NCBI GenBank assembly: GCA_032716605.1
Contig: CM064580.1
Coordinates: forward strand, 33,368,728-33,432,727
DNA length: 64,000 nucleotides
Direction of reading: 5' to 3'
Origin: Paralithodes platypus
Taxonomy: Eukaryota; Arthropoda; Malacostraca; Decapoda; Lithodidae
In this document: positions 30,362-42,280 of the stretch, in pieces
Position numbering within the stretch: the stretch's first letter is position 1
Layout of the letters: each line of letters opens with the position of its first letter
Position numbers and translations under genes: made by a program
Notes under the pieces: model-generated
What the model was told of the DNA's origin: nothing
What the model saw: only the letters and a program-made list of their open reading frames with translations
Databases searched by the model: none

Positions 30362-33300
30362 TCTATCTATTGCCTGACGCCGTGATCCCCGAAGGGGTGG
30401 CCACGAACGAACCGCCCCCATGCACCTCTGTCCCCAGTCAGTCGACGCCCCTCCCCCCAACCAGCACCGCCTTCGTTCATGTACTTCCTCACTCCATCCT
30501 TCCACCTCATATTCGGTCTACCTCTCCCCCTCTGTCCCTCCACTCGCTCCAGTACACCCTCTTAGTCCATTCTCTCACTCTCCATACGTACCATATGGCC
30601 GAACCATCTCAAGTTGTTCCGTTTCACACTTTCCAGCACATCTACCTCCACACCACACCTCCTTCTTACTTCCTCATTAGTCTGTCTATCCCTCCATGTA
30701 ACTCCGCACGCACTCCTTAAGTAATTCATTTCCACTGGGCTCTCACTCTTGGTCTGAGTCTCTCAACCAACGTCCATGCTTCGCTTCCGTAAGTCAGTGT
30801 CGGGATTACCACACTGTCATGCAAGGACTTCTTCACTTCCATACTGACCACCCTATTTCTTGTTACTGCTTTTAGCATTCCTACAACCCTCTTCCCCTTG
30901 TACCCTCTCCCGCACCTCTTCATCCATAGTCCCATCTTTACTCAACACACTGCCCAGATACTTAAAAGAGTTGACGATCTCCATAGCCTGACCGTTCAGC
31001 TTCACCTCACACTCTGTGACTTCACCCCTTTCGAAGACCATAACCTTGCTCTTCCCCGTATTTACCTTCAAAATTCCGTTTTTCGCACACTGTTCCAAAC
31101 TCATTTACCAGACCCTGCAACTCCCATTCATTATCACTCATCAGAACTGTATCATCCGCAAACAGCAGTATAGGTAGCTTCCACTCAATTCCCTCCCTTT
31201 TCAGCGATACACCAACATCCACTGCTCTTGATAGTATTTCTTTCATAACTCCATCCATATATACAGTAAACAACCATGGGGACATCACACACCCCTGTTT
31301 CAAACCAACATTCAGGTCAAAGAACTCGCTCTGCTCACTCTCCACACGTACTGCCGCCTTTGCACCCTCATACATGCTCTTCACTGCTTACAGCAACTGC
31401 CCCTCTACTCCGTATATTCTAAGTACTTTCCAAAAACCTTCTCTATCCACTCTGTCATAGGCCTTCTCCAAGTCCATAAAGGCAACATACACCTTTTGTT
31501 TCTTCTCCAGATACTTCTCCACAACACAATTCAGGGTAAAAATCTGATCTACACATCCTCTTCCCTTCCTAAAACCTCCCTGCTCGTCGCCTATCCATTT
31601 CTCTCCGTTCTCACTCTCACTCTCTCAATCAATACCCTACTGTATACCTTCCCTACTACGCTTAGAAGACATATTCCTCGGTGTTTACCACACACTCCTC
31701 TTTCCCCTTTGCCCTTATATAGGGGGACTATTATGCCAGTCTTCCAGTCGTCGGGTGCACTCCCCTTCTCCCATGCTAGTTTGCACATTTTCCATACCCA
31801 TTCTATCACTATCTCACCACCATACCTCAACATTTCCCCACACACTCCATCTGTTCCTGGTGCTTTCCCCAACTTCACTCTTTTCATGGCTTCCCACACT
31901 TCTGACCTCCTGATCCCCACCTCCTCCTCCACTACTTCTCTTCTTCTCCCTCCCATACCATATCCAGCTATGTTTGCTGGCTCTTCATTCCTTTCATTTA
32001 GAAAACTCACTGAAGTACTCCCTCCATCTTTCGACTCTCTCTTGCTTCTCGGCTAGCATTCTCCCATTCTTATCTTTCACACCCTTACTGTTTCCCTTGC
32101 TACCTTCCCTAACTTTCTTGACTTCTTTCCAGAACAGTTTCTTACTCTCCCTCCATTTTACACTCAGATTCCTTCCAAATTCCTCATATACTCTTCTCTT
32201 ACTTTCCTTCACTACTCTCTTCACCACCCTCTTACTCGCCACGTACCTCGCTCGTTTCTGTCTCTCGGAATCTTCATTCCCTCTACTACCCAACCACTCT
32301 CTATATGCTTTCTTCTTTTCTTCCACAGCTATTCTTACCTCTTCTGTCCACCATGCTGTACCTTTCACTCCCCTCCCTCTTCTCCTCACTCCACACACCT
32401 CCTCACATGCTGCACAGATCTCATCCTTAAACACCTTGCTCATCTCCTCCACTTCCTCCATAACTTCCAGGTCGAACCCCCCTAGTCGTCTTTCCACTGC
32501 TCTCCTGTACTCCTCCCTGATTTCCTCCTCCTGCAACCTCTCCACCCTCCTCACCATTCCACCCTCCTCTCGCCTCCCTCCCGCTCTCCTCACCCACTTC
32601 TTTTGTATCCTAACCTTAGCTACCACTACATAATGATCAGACAGACCCCCTCCAATACCCCTATACACCCTAGCATCCATCACAGATTTCTTCATTCGTT
32701 CATCCACACATACATAATCAATCAATGACTTTCGTTCCACCACTGTCTTATCCTTCATCGTCAACATCCGTTTCCACGTGTACCTGTGGATCATTCTGTG
32801 TCGGAAGAAGGTGTTGGCTATCCACAGCCTCCTCCCCACACATACGTCCACAAGTGCACTACCATTCCCATTCACCTCTGATGGTACCCCCACCCTCCCA
32901 CCACTCCCTCAACTTTCCTATCACCCACCTTACCATTCATATCCCCAATCAGAAATATTCTTTCGTTCTTGTCAAACTTCTCCAGGCACGCCCCCACATT
33001 CATCCAGAACTCCTCTTTCTTTCTTTCAAGTATATCCTCTGTCGGGGCATACACGCATACAATCACCCACGTTTGTATTCCTACTTTCATTCTCACCCAC
33101 ACAATCCTTGAACCCACAGACCCATACTCTCTTACACATTCCTTCCATTTTGCTACTTACAAACAAACCTGCACCTTCTCTCGCTGGTTCCTTCACTCAC
33201 TCCAGCACACACACCCATTCCACACTCCCACTCTCTCACATCTGAACCTTTCCATTTGGTCTCTGTCATTCCACATACATCCAGCCTGGCATTCACTAAC

Positions 33301-33583
33301 ACGTCCAGAACCTCTCTCTCTTTTGTGCAATCATTCATGCCACTAACATTCCACGTAGCCATTCTCAGAATGTCCGAAGGCATGTCCTTAGTTGGTCGTG
33401 GTTCGTCAACGTTGGTTCCGTCCGCATCCGAGGCTGTTCGTTCGTTTTTCCTTGCTTCGATATTTTTTCCGGGTGGGGGTCGCAAGCCCACCAACCCAAC
33501 CTCTTTAGTCGCCTCTTACGACACGCAGAAGGCACGTGGGGCATATTCTATTCCCTAACCCCCAGGGGGGGGATAATATTCTA
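30349..33583 (-). mobile_element. Nearly full-length RTE-like LINE with 13-bp target duplication
   Basis: GGATAATATTCTA occurs at 30349-30361 and 33571-33583. The insert 30362-33570 (3209 bp) runs on the minus strand from an endonuclease start to a 3' end with a (TAGA)n tail. The flanks are both the same Jockey-like LINE. The length fits a complete RTE-type element with one ORF. Plus-strand P/S-rich ORFs over this interval are antisense shadows. Confidence 0.88.
30375..33494 (-). pseudogene. RTE-like LINE ORF: endonuclease and reverse transcriptase
   Basis: Minus-strand pieces in order: ILRMATWNVSGMND and LDVCGMTETKWKG (33153-33494), WVIVCVYAPTEDILER and IFLIGDMNGKVGDR (32872-33117), LIDYVCVDERMKK and LSDHYVVVAKVRIQKKW (31994-32893), the fingers with GIIVPLYKGKGERGVC (31591-32010), LKQGCVMSPWLFTVYMDGV and LLFADDTVLMSDNEWELQ (31022-31384), and a C-terminal block with SFKYLGSVLSKDG and YGSEAWTLVER. 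Breaks are few, so this is a younger copy than 14860-17234. Confidence 0.87.
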
Positions 33584-34330
33584 ATTTCTTCTAAAGATGT
33601 ACTTTCTACCCTCTCTGGGCTTAATACTAAGAAGGCACACGGACTGGATGGTGTTCCTCCTGTTGTACTAAAAAGCTGTGCTTCTGTGTTGACTCCCTCC
33701 CTAGGCAAACTCTTTAGTCTTTGTCTCTCCTCTAACGTCTTCTTGTTGATAGCCTCATGCAACCTTTCCCCAAAAAGGTTTCCACTCTCAACCCTCACTA
33801 TCGTCCAATTGCTCTCCCTCTTGTATCTCTAAAAATGTTAAAACTATTTTTGCTTCCAAATTTCTTAAGCATTTATCCTCTCATAATTTACTCTCAGATC
33901 GCCTAGATGGCTTCCTTAAGGGTCGCTCTAGCCTCTACTGGTGATCTTCTTTCATATATTACTAACACATGGTCTTCCTCCTTTCGGGACTTTGGTGAGA
34001 CTTTTGCTATTGCGCATACGTATCGAGGCCTTCGACAGAATCTGGCACAAATCTCTAATTTTTAAACTACCCTCCTTCGGTTTCTATCCCTCTATGTGTG
34101 CCTTTGTCTCTAATTTCCTTTCCGGCCCTTCCATAGCTGTTGTGGATGTGCCATCGTTTTCCTCACCCTGTCAACTCGGTGTTCCTCCACTTATTTTTTC
34201 TAATTTTGATAAATTATTTTCTCAACTGTACTTCCAGTCCTATCCATTCATATGCAGATGACTCTACCTTAAGTGGCATCACACTGGGCCAAATTCACGT
34301 CATTCTCCAATCTCCAGTCTCCGTTTCCAG
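33584..34330 (+). pseudogene. Jockey-like LINE: RT, right flank of the inserted LINE
   Basis: ISSKDVLSTLSGLNTKKAHG and VVLKSCASVLTPSLGKLF (33584-33730) continue the frame interrupted at 30361. Later fragments show FDRIWHKSLIFKLPSFGFYP, GVPPL-type and IHSYADDSTL (34020-34280), the YADD box. The copy degrades after 34330. Confidence 0.8.
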
Positions 34331-35733
34331 TCAGTAGCGCCGGCAAATTCTATCACACATGCCAAGCCCTGGCTGCGTGAGTCTCCTCACAACAATAACA
34401 ACGTCCGACCTTAGCCTATATTGGTCCGTTTCACCTATACTGTAATGTATCGTAATATGAATTTTGCATCTACAATTATGCAATATAACTCGTCTACACG
34501 TTAGTGTATTTTTTTTTTTAAATTTTTAAGCTTATAGGAATTTATATTTTGAACTTTTTCGATTCATACCAATCGCCTTAGCATAGGCTATAGACAGTGG
34601 TTTCACTTAATAAACTGTGAATAATATGGATTGATATTGACAAACTTTGGTTAATATCCCAATCTATACGTTAATGTTGCTATGTTTTGCGTAAAGCTTA
34701 GGCGATATAAGTTAGCTATGAGGAAGTTTTCGCAAATATAGGCTATGGCCTGACGAGCCCCTGTCGTTACCTCGGCACTAAACGATCGGTTCTATTGTGC
34801 TGTTTCACCAATAATTTAGAGTAATATGGATTATATCGACACTTATATTTCAATATGACTCAATCTACAAGTTTGCGTGATTATGTTTTATATTTGGAGC
34901 ATGTAGGAAATATTTTGAACTTTTCGGAGGTTGTTAGAATGCTTGGTAGCATAATCCTGTGTATGCGGGTAGACCTGTATTTTATCTCAATATTTGGTAA
35001 TGTTTACAATATATTTTTACATTTTACATTCATAAATAGTCCACTAATATACTAGGTTAGGTTAGGCTAGGTTAAATATATTGTTCAATGATTCTTAGTA
35101 AATAGGCCTCTGAGAAACAGTTCCTGCTTCATACAAATCGCCGTGGCGTAAGTATAGGAGTGGTTATTTAGCTGCAAGTGGTGTAGCTATTTTAGCATTA
35201 ATTCACTTAGTTTATGTCTATCCGCAGCCCTTCTCACAATCAAAACACACAATTATGTAGCAAAATATATATTTCGAAGTCATATACTTGAGATTATCAA
35301 TGAGATTAAATGCGAGCTGTATAGAGGCTGACAATCTACCTCCATCAAAAAATGGAGCTTCCCACCCAGTGCGGGAGCATCCTAGCTCCATCAAATAATG
35401 AGATTTGTGCTGGACACTGGCGGTAGCTCCATTTTTTGCTGAAGAATGACGAGAATTGGCCCAGTGTGATACCCCCTTTACACTATTCAATTAGTTTCCC
35501 AGAACGCCCCAGAAAGCAATCCCTCAAAAACAAACGTAATGAAGCCATACAACACTTATCTTCTGATCTAACTAGCATTTCCAATTGACCCTACCAAGAA
35601 TTCACCTGAGACCGCTGGTGGACGCTTCCGAACTAGCGCCAGAGCTACGACTGTCGACATCAACAATACCCAACATTTAGGATATACACAGTTTATCTTT
35701 TTTTTTTTTTTTTATTCTACATGTTTATATTTT
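34331..35733. other. No gene seen; AT-rich
   Basis: No coding signal. 35340-35460 has AGCTCCAT and its complement several times (CTCCATCAAAAAATGGAG is a local palindrome), perhaps a degenerate MITE. 35500-35590 is a LINE-like scrap (AISNLT-type). A poly-T run lies at 35699-35713. Confidence 0.5.
35052..35075 (+). repeat. Short interstitial TTAGG tract
   Basis: CTAGGTTAGGTTAGGCTAGG contains three TTAGG/CTAGG units. TTAGG is the arthropod telomere repeat. A second short tract in complementary form lies at 60917-60930. Confidence 0.6.
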
Positions 35734-36321
35734 AGATAAAGTGGTAGTGGTGGATAGAGTGGTAGTAGCAGTAGATAAAGTGGTAGTGGTGGATAAAGTG
35801 GTAGTGGTAGATAAAGTGGTAGTGCTGGATAAAGTGGTAGTGGTGGATAAACTGGTAGTGGTAGATAAAGTGGTATTAGTAGATAAAGTGGTATTAGTAT
35901 ATAAAGTGGTAGTGTTAGATAAAGTAGTATTAGATAAAGTGATAGTGTTAGATAAAGTAGTAGTGGATAAAGTTGTAGTAGTGGATAAAGCATTAGTGGT
36001 GGATAAAGTGGTAGTGTTAGATAAAGTGGTAGTGGTGGATAAAGTGGTAGTTTTGAATAAGGTGGTAATGGTGGATAAAGTGGTAGTGGTGGATAAAGTG
36101 GTAGTGGTAGATAAAGTGATAGTGGTAGATAAAGTGATAGTGGTGGATAAACTGGTAGTGGTGGATAAAGTGGTAGTGGTGGATAAAGTGGTAGTGATAG
36201 ATACAGTGGTAGTGGTAAATAAAGTGGTAGTGGTGGATAAAGTGGTAGTGGTAGATACAGTGGTATTAATAGATAAGGTGGTAGTGTTAGATAAAGTGGT
36301 AGTGTTAGATAAAGTGGTAGT
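35734..36321. repeat. 18-bp tandem array, left part (about 590 bp)
   Basis: About 33 units of a GTGGTAGTGGTGGATAAA type, with 18-bp and occasional 15-bp variants. Because the unit is a multiple of three, both strands stay open: the minus strand gives a 272-codon ORF (35725-36543) of TTTTLS hexapeptides after a hydrophobic leader, the plus strand VVVDK repeats. I treat these as consequences of the repeat. The array resumes at 39408. Confidence 0.95.
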
Positions 36322-39300
36322 TGTTATGCCCTGTTTTTCTACAGGTTTAACTTGGGTAATGTGAGTTCTGAATGACAGGGTATATAAGGCTGCATGCACA
36401 ATACAAGGTATGAGGAATAGAGAACACAAAATAAACACACGGTAACACGACACAAGTTCACGTTTATTGACGTAAATAAATAAAGAGTATAGAAAGATAG
36501 TAATTCTCGCACAAAACAAATAATAGAAGGGAACTACTAGCATTAGCGGATCTGGATGGAGCCTAGTCTCCCACTTCCAACGTTCAGGTATATTCTTCTG
36601 ATCACGGGTTTAATTAGCAAGTTTATATTTTACTGGAAGACTTCAATATATTCGTATAATTCAATGTCACTGAGTTGACCTCTTACTGGCTGGTCGCGTG
36701 CCCAAGTAGCAGCTCACAGTTAGGGTTAGACACGCGTATATTGTAGAACACGGAATCTCTAGTAACCTCATGGGGGTACTGATCTAAGTTTTATATTCTT
36801 ATGGCAGAAATACGTAGAACACAAATCAGTGGGCGAACGTTAGATATCACTAGAGTTTTAATATCTGAATAAGGTAATTACGAGAGTCAAGGTCGCCTGT
36901 TAATTAAAGAGCACTGATCGCTTAGTACGTCCCAAATGGAATGGTTAAATATGAATTACACTGGGCAAGGTTTTAGCCACTTTATAGTAAGTTAATAAGG
37001 GAGTATCAAGCTAGTACTATAACACTTAGTACTAGCAACATGAATCTTGAATAGTATTGGTAGATCTGGTCCTGGTTATCTTGCTTCCGGTGATGTTGGG
37101 GGCTAACGACTGGTTCCTCGGCCGTCCAGATGGTCCAAAATGTAGGAAGTTCTCAAGTCGGATCTCTTGACGATCGTTGCTGGCTACACACTTATATACC
37201 CACGAATTTGTGTGAAGGTTATAAGGTGCACGTTAGGACTTGTACATGGACAGATGCTTCTATCAGTCTTCTCTGCCACGGAGTCTGCCGGATCTGGAAT
37301 CTCACTCTGGAACAACACGAGGGCAGAGCTAGAGGTAAACTGCAGGGTAGTGACCACTGGTTGGTGTCTAGCTTTCAACTGATTTGACTGGGGGCGGGAG
37401 CTAGATTTATAGGCTCGGTTCTGGACCCTGTAGACAGTAGGGATCTCGAGTCTTATGGACTTAATTGAGCTCTCAATAGATATGGGGACTAGGTAAGATG
37501 GTATTTACTGTTGTGGCACAGGGCTATAGGAAGCCTTTATATTTTCATATAACTGAGCCTTAGTAAGAGGTACTATTTTGGCTATACTGGAAGTATTTAA
37601 GGGAGGTAGACTGGATCTACTTTGCGAGGAGGATGGGGACAGCTGTGATAGGAGCGTCTCTCTTAGATTGTGCAATCTTCATTCTATGGTATAGCTGAGG
37701 TGCTAATTTAGTGATCAGAGCATGCAAGAAAGGTAAATGGTTTATTGTGAGTAAATAGAGGTTAGTAAAGGTGTTAGTCATGCATGGTTAGTTCATTGAT
37801 AGGAAGAATTCCTGTGCTACCTGGCAATGACTCGAAAGTCAAAACAGGGGCCAGGTATACCTCCGCGGGGGTGGGGGTCTCCCTCCTCGGGTGGGCAAAA
37901 AGGGGGAGCTGGGCGCCCTCTCTCTGTGATAGTCGTCCGGCGGCTGTGGCTAGGGGCTTGCCATATCACCAGTGTTCGTAATAACCCTCTGTGTATGAGA
38001 CAGATGTGGGTGTCCTTAATACCAAAATCGAAGGTGCCTTGGCTAGCTGGTTTTACTCGGCTGGTTGTTAATTGTAGGGTTTGCTGGATGTGGTGGAGAC
38101 AGGGTTGCTAACTCTGCCACATTTATCTGGAAGTATGGCAATAGAAGTTAGTTACTGGCGAGGCGGCTAGCCTCGCACCGACGACCATTGGGTGCAGGGT
38201 TGTGAATGGGTTGTAAGAGAATAGATGGCATGCAAGGGGCTAGTAAAGTTCTAGTGTTGTTCTGGCCTACTAAGTGAAGGTAGGCTGGATAGGAGTATAT
38301 ATATAAAAGGTTGGAGAGCATTAGCAACGAACAATTCAAGGATCTTAGAGAGGTATGAGAGAGAGGCTAGGTCGGACAACAGTAGAGAAGTGCGGGGTCT
38401 TATAATGAGAGGGGGGGAGTGTAGGGGGGCTATAGGGGAATTTGACCCTAAGGTCTCTGGGCGTGGGGGTGGCATTAGGCTGCAGTTGATATGGAAGTTT
38501 GAAAAGGCAGTAGAATACGTTAGCCAAATGCCACCGGGGAATGCAACTATGGGGTGGTATATGAGTCAGGAAAAGATAGAGTAATGTGATCAGTCCGAGG
38601 GGTTATGGATACTATTAGTTGGCCCTGGGAACTGCGTTTTCTATGAGATATAAATATACCAACAACAGCGGCAGTTCGTAGGGGTACTTAGTTATTGTTT
38701 CGGGGTACTATTGACAGATACTGGGAACCAGGTTATCTTATACAATCTCTGGTTGGGGTAAGAGGTGTATGACACGAAGTAAATTGGCGTAGTGTGGACT
38801 GTGGATACGAAGGAGGCAAGGGGAAGATGTATGACAATTGTGGAACAGTAAATGGAAAAAGGTGAACACAATGGCGGATAAAAATACTTAACCTAAGGAT
38901 TGAATACATAGAGACACTTAGTTACTAGAGGAACAATGCAAGGGGGCGACTGAGCACGGGTTACATATATCTATACTCGTCATGGGAAATGATATACAAG
39001 GTCTAGGGACAGGCGGGGGTGTTTTAACTTCTAAGATATATAACATCTACTTCTCGGATGTAAGAACATACATAGATATAATTATGGCTGTCTGATGTGT
39101 TGGCATTGGCTCAACGTCGGGACAGGGCATGGGTGTTTTTAATATGAATGAATATTCCTGTTCATCATCTTTGTAGTTAGGAGTGTAGGACACGAGGGGG
39201 TTAGTGTACGTGAGGTGTGGAAAATGGTCAGTTTAGAAAAGGTAAATGGGTGCGTCCTGGAGCTGTTTAGCCCTGCGGGCTTGGGCCTGTCTGAAATGGC

Positions 39301-39407
39301 TGGCTCGGTCAGCTGGTCCTTTCGTTCTGTGGACCTTTCTTCCGGGTGTTTCTGTGTGGTGTTCGCTCGTGGCTTCTGTGGTGGTCTTCTTGTTCTGGGG
39401 CATTTTA
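36322..39407. mobile_element. Element E, copy 2: 3.1-kb insertion in the 18-bp array
   Basis: The left end TGTTATGCCC and the right end GGGGCATTTTA are short imperfect inverted repeats. The array motif GTAGT stands on both sides (36317-36321, 39408-39412), which would be a 5-bp target duplication although GTAGT is also part of the array. 38225-39042 is shared with 5656-6476. No protein domain is seen. Termini of TG...TA type and a 5-bp duplication resemble the BEL LTR of this window, so E may be a giant solo LTR; this is an inference. Confidence 0.55.
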
Positions 39408-39770
39408 GTAGTGGTGGATAAAGTTGTAGTAGTGGATACAGTGATAGTGGTGGATAAAGTGGTAGTTGGATAAAGTGGTAGTGGTAGATAAAGTGGTAGT
39501 TGGATAAAGTGGTAGTGGTGGATAAAGTGGTAGTGGTAGATAAAGTGGTATTAGTAGATAAAGTGGTAGTGTTAGATACAGTGGTATTAGTAGATAAAGT
39601 GGTAGTGGTAGATAGTGTTGTAGTAGTGGATAAAGTGGTAGTTTTGGATAAAGTGATAGTGGTGGATAAAGTGGTAGTTAGATAAAGTGGTAGTGATAGA
39701 TAGTGGTAGTGGTGGATGAAGTGGTAGTGGTAGATAAAGTGATAGTGGTGAATACAGTGGTAGTGGTAGA
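39408..39770. repeat. 18-bp tandem array, right part (about 360 bp)
   Basis: Same unit and orientation as 35734-36321, slightly more degenerate. Together they make one array of about 950 bp interrupted by element E. Confidence 0.93.
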
Positions 39771-39954
39771 CCAAAGTATGGATCAGCTACAGACATTTTG
39801 ACTAACTGCTTATAATAATACAAAAATGTTGAAGGAGAGGGAAGGTGGATAGGTCCGCGATGTCGCCAATTTCCCACAATGCACCGCGGTAAACATTGCG
39901 TTCAGCGCCTCTATCGGCCAGCGTAGGCATTTATTGGTAGGGAGAATTGGTAGA

Positions 39955-40200
39955 GCCGTGGTGGTCCAGTGGTGAGCACGCTCACGTGTGAATCTGCAAG
40001 ACCCAGGATCGAATCCCTGCCACGGCGGACATTTAGTGGGTGTGGTAGTACGTCCTAGCATGTTTCACATGCTCGCACCCAGTCAGGGGACATCCTGACG
40101 ACGTATACAGACTAAACACACATAACAAAGCCACTCCAACAGCTTCCTCTCTCTCCAACACCCCTTCTCCCCTCTCAACACTCTTCTCTGAGCTAGTGCC
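39955..40200 (+). mobile_element. tRNA-derived SINE with intact acceptor stem
   Basis: The head 39955-40027 begins GCCGTGG and ends CCACGGC, a perfect 7-bp acceptor stem. Box A lies in GTCCAGTGGTGAGCACG and box B is GGATCGAATCC. A non-tRNA body of about 170 bp follows (GTGGTAGTACGTCCTAGC onward). The anticodon arm does not pair well, so it is a SINE head rather than a tRNA gene. Confidence 0.68.
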
Positions 40201-40279
40201 GATACAAATGGCCAGTCATGTATAGAATCGTGAGGTTCAGAGTCGTAAAAGATTCCAGGACGAGCTCCATAGAAACTGA

Positions 40280-41071
40280 AACTGGGGCATAGAAAACTTT
40301 GTTGCCTTTGATGGTTCCAAAACCCAATTTCTTCGTCTATCTACCCGTCGTGAACTCCCAGAGGACTATCCCTTATACTTCAACAATACAAATATCAACC
40401 CTTCATCCCCTCAGTATTCTCGGTGTTTCTTTTTCTTCTGCTCTCTCTTGGAAGGACCATATTACCAGTGTTGCTAAGTCGGCCTCCCAGAAGCTGGGTG
40501 TGCTCAGCCGCCTCAAGGGGTTCTTTATTCCTGCACAGCTTCTGGCTTTGTACTGGGGTACAGTGCGTCCTTGTATTGAGTATTATTCACATGTGTGGGG
40601 AGGATCCTCTCACACAGCACTTATAGACAAAGTAGAAAGGAAAGCCTTTCGTATCATTAACTCCCATCCACTCACCGACTCTCTGCAATCTCTCTCTTTT
40701 CGCTGCAATGTTGCATCTCTCTCTCGGTATTCTACCACTACTACAATAATCAGTCTACCTCAGAGCTCTCTCAGTGTATACCACCTCCTCTACTTAGGGT
40801 ACGTAGTACCCGTCTTGCAACACAATCCCACCCCAACTCTGTGCAACTCTCCAACTCAAGAGTGAAACGATACTCCCAATCTTTCTTTTGTTCAAAAGCT
40901 GAGCTTTGGAACTCTCTCCCTGAATTAATCTTTCCCTTATTCTATTACTTAAATTGATTCAAACTCAGTATCCAGACATATTGGCTTAACATTTCTTGAT
41001 TTGTTGGCCCTGTCACTCTTTCAACTCTGTGTTATGCCTTTTGTCTGCCTCATCCGCATAGAAAAAAAAAT
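40280..41071 (+). pseudogene. Jockey-like LINE C-terminal half with 3' UTR and poly-A
   Basis: The frame 40299-40865 gives LGVSF-type ISTLHPLSILGVSFSSALSW, KSASQKLGVLSRLKGFF, GTVRPCIEYYSHVWGGSSHT and VERKAFRIINSHPLTDSLQS, the conserved C-terminal domain of this LINE. It shifts near 40740 and the 3' UTR ends CATAG plus an A run at 41062-41071. 5' truncated. Confidence 0.83.
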
Positions 41072-41250
41072 GGAACTCTCTCCCTCAATCTGTCTTTCCC
41101 TAATCCTACGACTGCTTCAAGCTCCGTGCGTCCAGACGTTTTGACTCTAACGTACCTTGAATTTGGCTTTCTGCCACCCTTTCAAAATTTAGGGAGACAC
41201 TTGTTACAGGCAGCTTTGCCTTTTGTCTCCTCCGATCACATAGGAAAACA
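41072..41250 (+). pseudogene. Second LINE tail directly behind the first poly-A
   Basis: Directly after the A run the family 3' end starts again (TGGAACTCTCTCCCTCAATC onward) and runs to a second CATAG with AAAA at 41238-41250. Two tails in a row show tandem insertion or template switching at the poly-A. Confidence 0.72.
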
Positions 41251-41511
41251 ACTGCATATATTCAAAATATAAGTTCCATTCAAATTAAACTAGCATAAAC
41301 TTCTTTGGATCAAGTTTCAGATTCCAATGCGAAAGAGCCTCAACATAGTACAACAAAAATATACTTGCTCATCGGAAATTGTCGGAAAATGCGCGCATGT
41401 GAGACCAACTTACCTCCGTTAAAATATTTGATATGAAGAAAGGCGTCTCTATATTAAAACGGTAAATGGAAACACATTCATATTACTTTGATCTTAAGCA
41501 AGGAGGAAAGG

Positions 41512-41546
<35 letters not shown>

Positions 41547-41802
41547 GCATACTGAAATAACCTTGTATTTTTACCACAAGTACTCAATATAAGTACAGGC
41601 AATATTTCCGTGGTCAATGGAACGTTATATTTCCCCAGCCTGCTTTATGCGAGTACCTTCGTCTACACTCTCTCCTCAAGGCTGCTCTGATACCGTAGAA
41701 AACCTTCCACTACTAATTATATTATGGTAATAGATATGTCTTTGTGGGGTCGGCGTGTGCATGGGTGTGTGCTTGTGCAGGTACTGTACTATGTGCCATA
41801 TA

Positions 41803-41929
<127 letters not shown>

Positions 41930-42208
41930 AATTAGACAAAATGCACATCAATGGTTGCAGAAGTTTAATCTTTTAGTAAATATGTTTTGTTTGTACTCAT
42001 AAAATCCCAGCTATTATATAAATACAGTAAGTTGTAAGTGTTATGTACAGTACCAAGGTGTCTCAAGAATATGTGTGTCGACCAAGAGCTGTTCAACCGG
42101 CTACGACTGCTGCTTTTGTCCGAGTCGACTCGTTTTGAAACATTATTTTGGGTGAGTCATAAGAATGCTTCATTTGAGGCACTTGATATTTAAGACAAAA
42201 TTCCCAAC

Positions 42209-42280
42209 ACATTTTTGAACACTCCACGTTATACATTTTTGAACACTGCACGTTATACATTTTTGAACACTCCACGTTAT
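42209..42280. repeat. 24-bp tandem repeat, 3 units
   Basis: Three units of ACATTTTTGAACACTCCACG plus TTAT, with one C/G change in the second. Confidence 0.95.

Noticed and set aside
31496..33558. Several long plus-strand ORFs (up to 219 codons)
   Set aside because: Shadows of the minus-strand LINE; no motifs and the composition is that of a reversed coding strand.
35741..36364. 207-codon plus-strand ORF of VVVDK repeats
   Set aside because: It is the other strand of the 18-bp array; both strands are open because the unit is a multiple of three.
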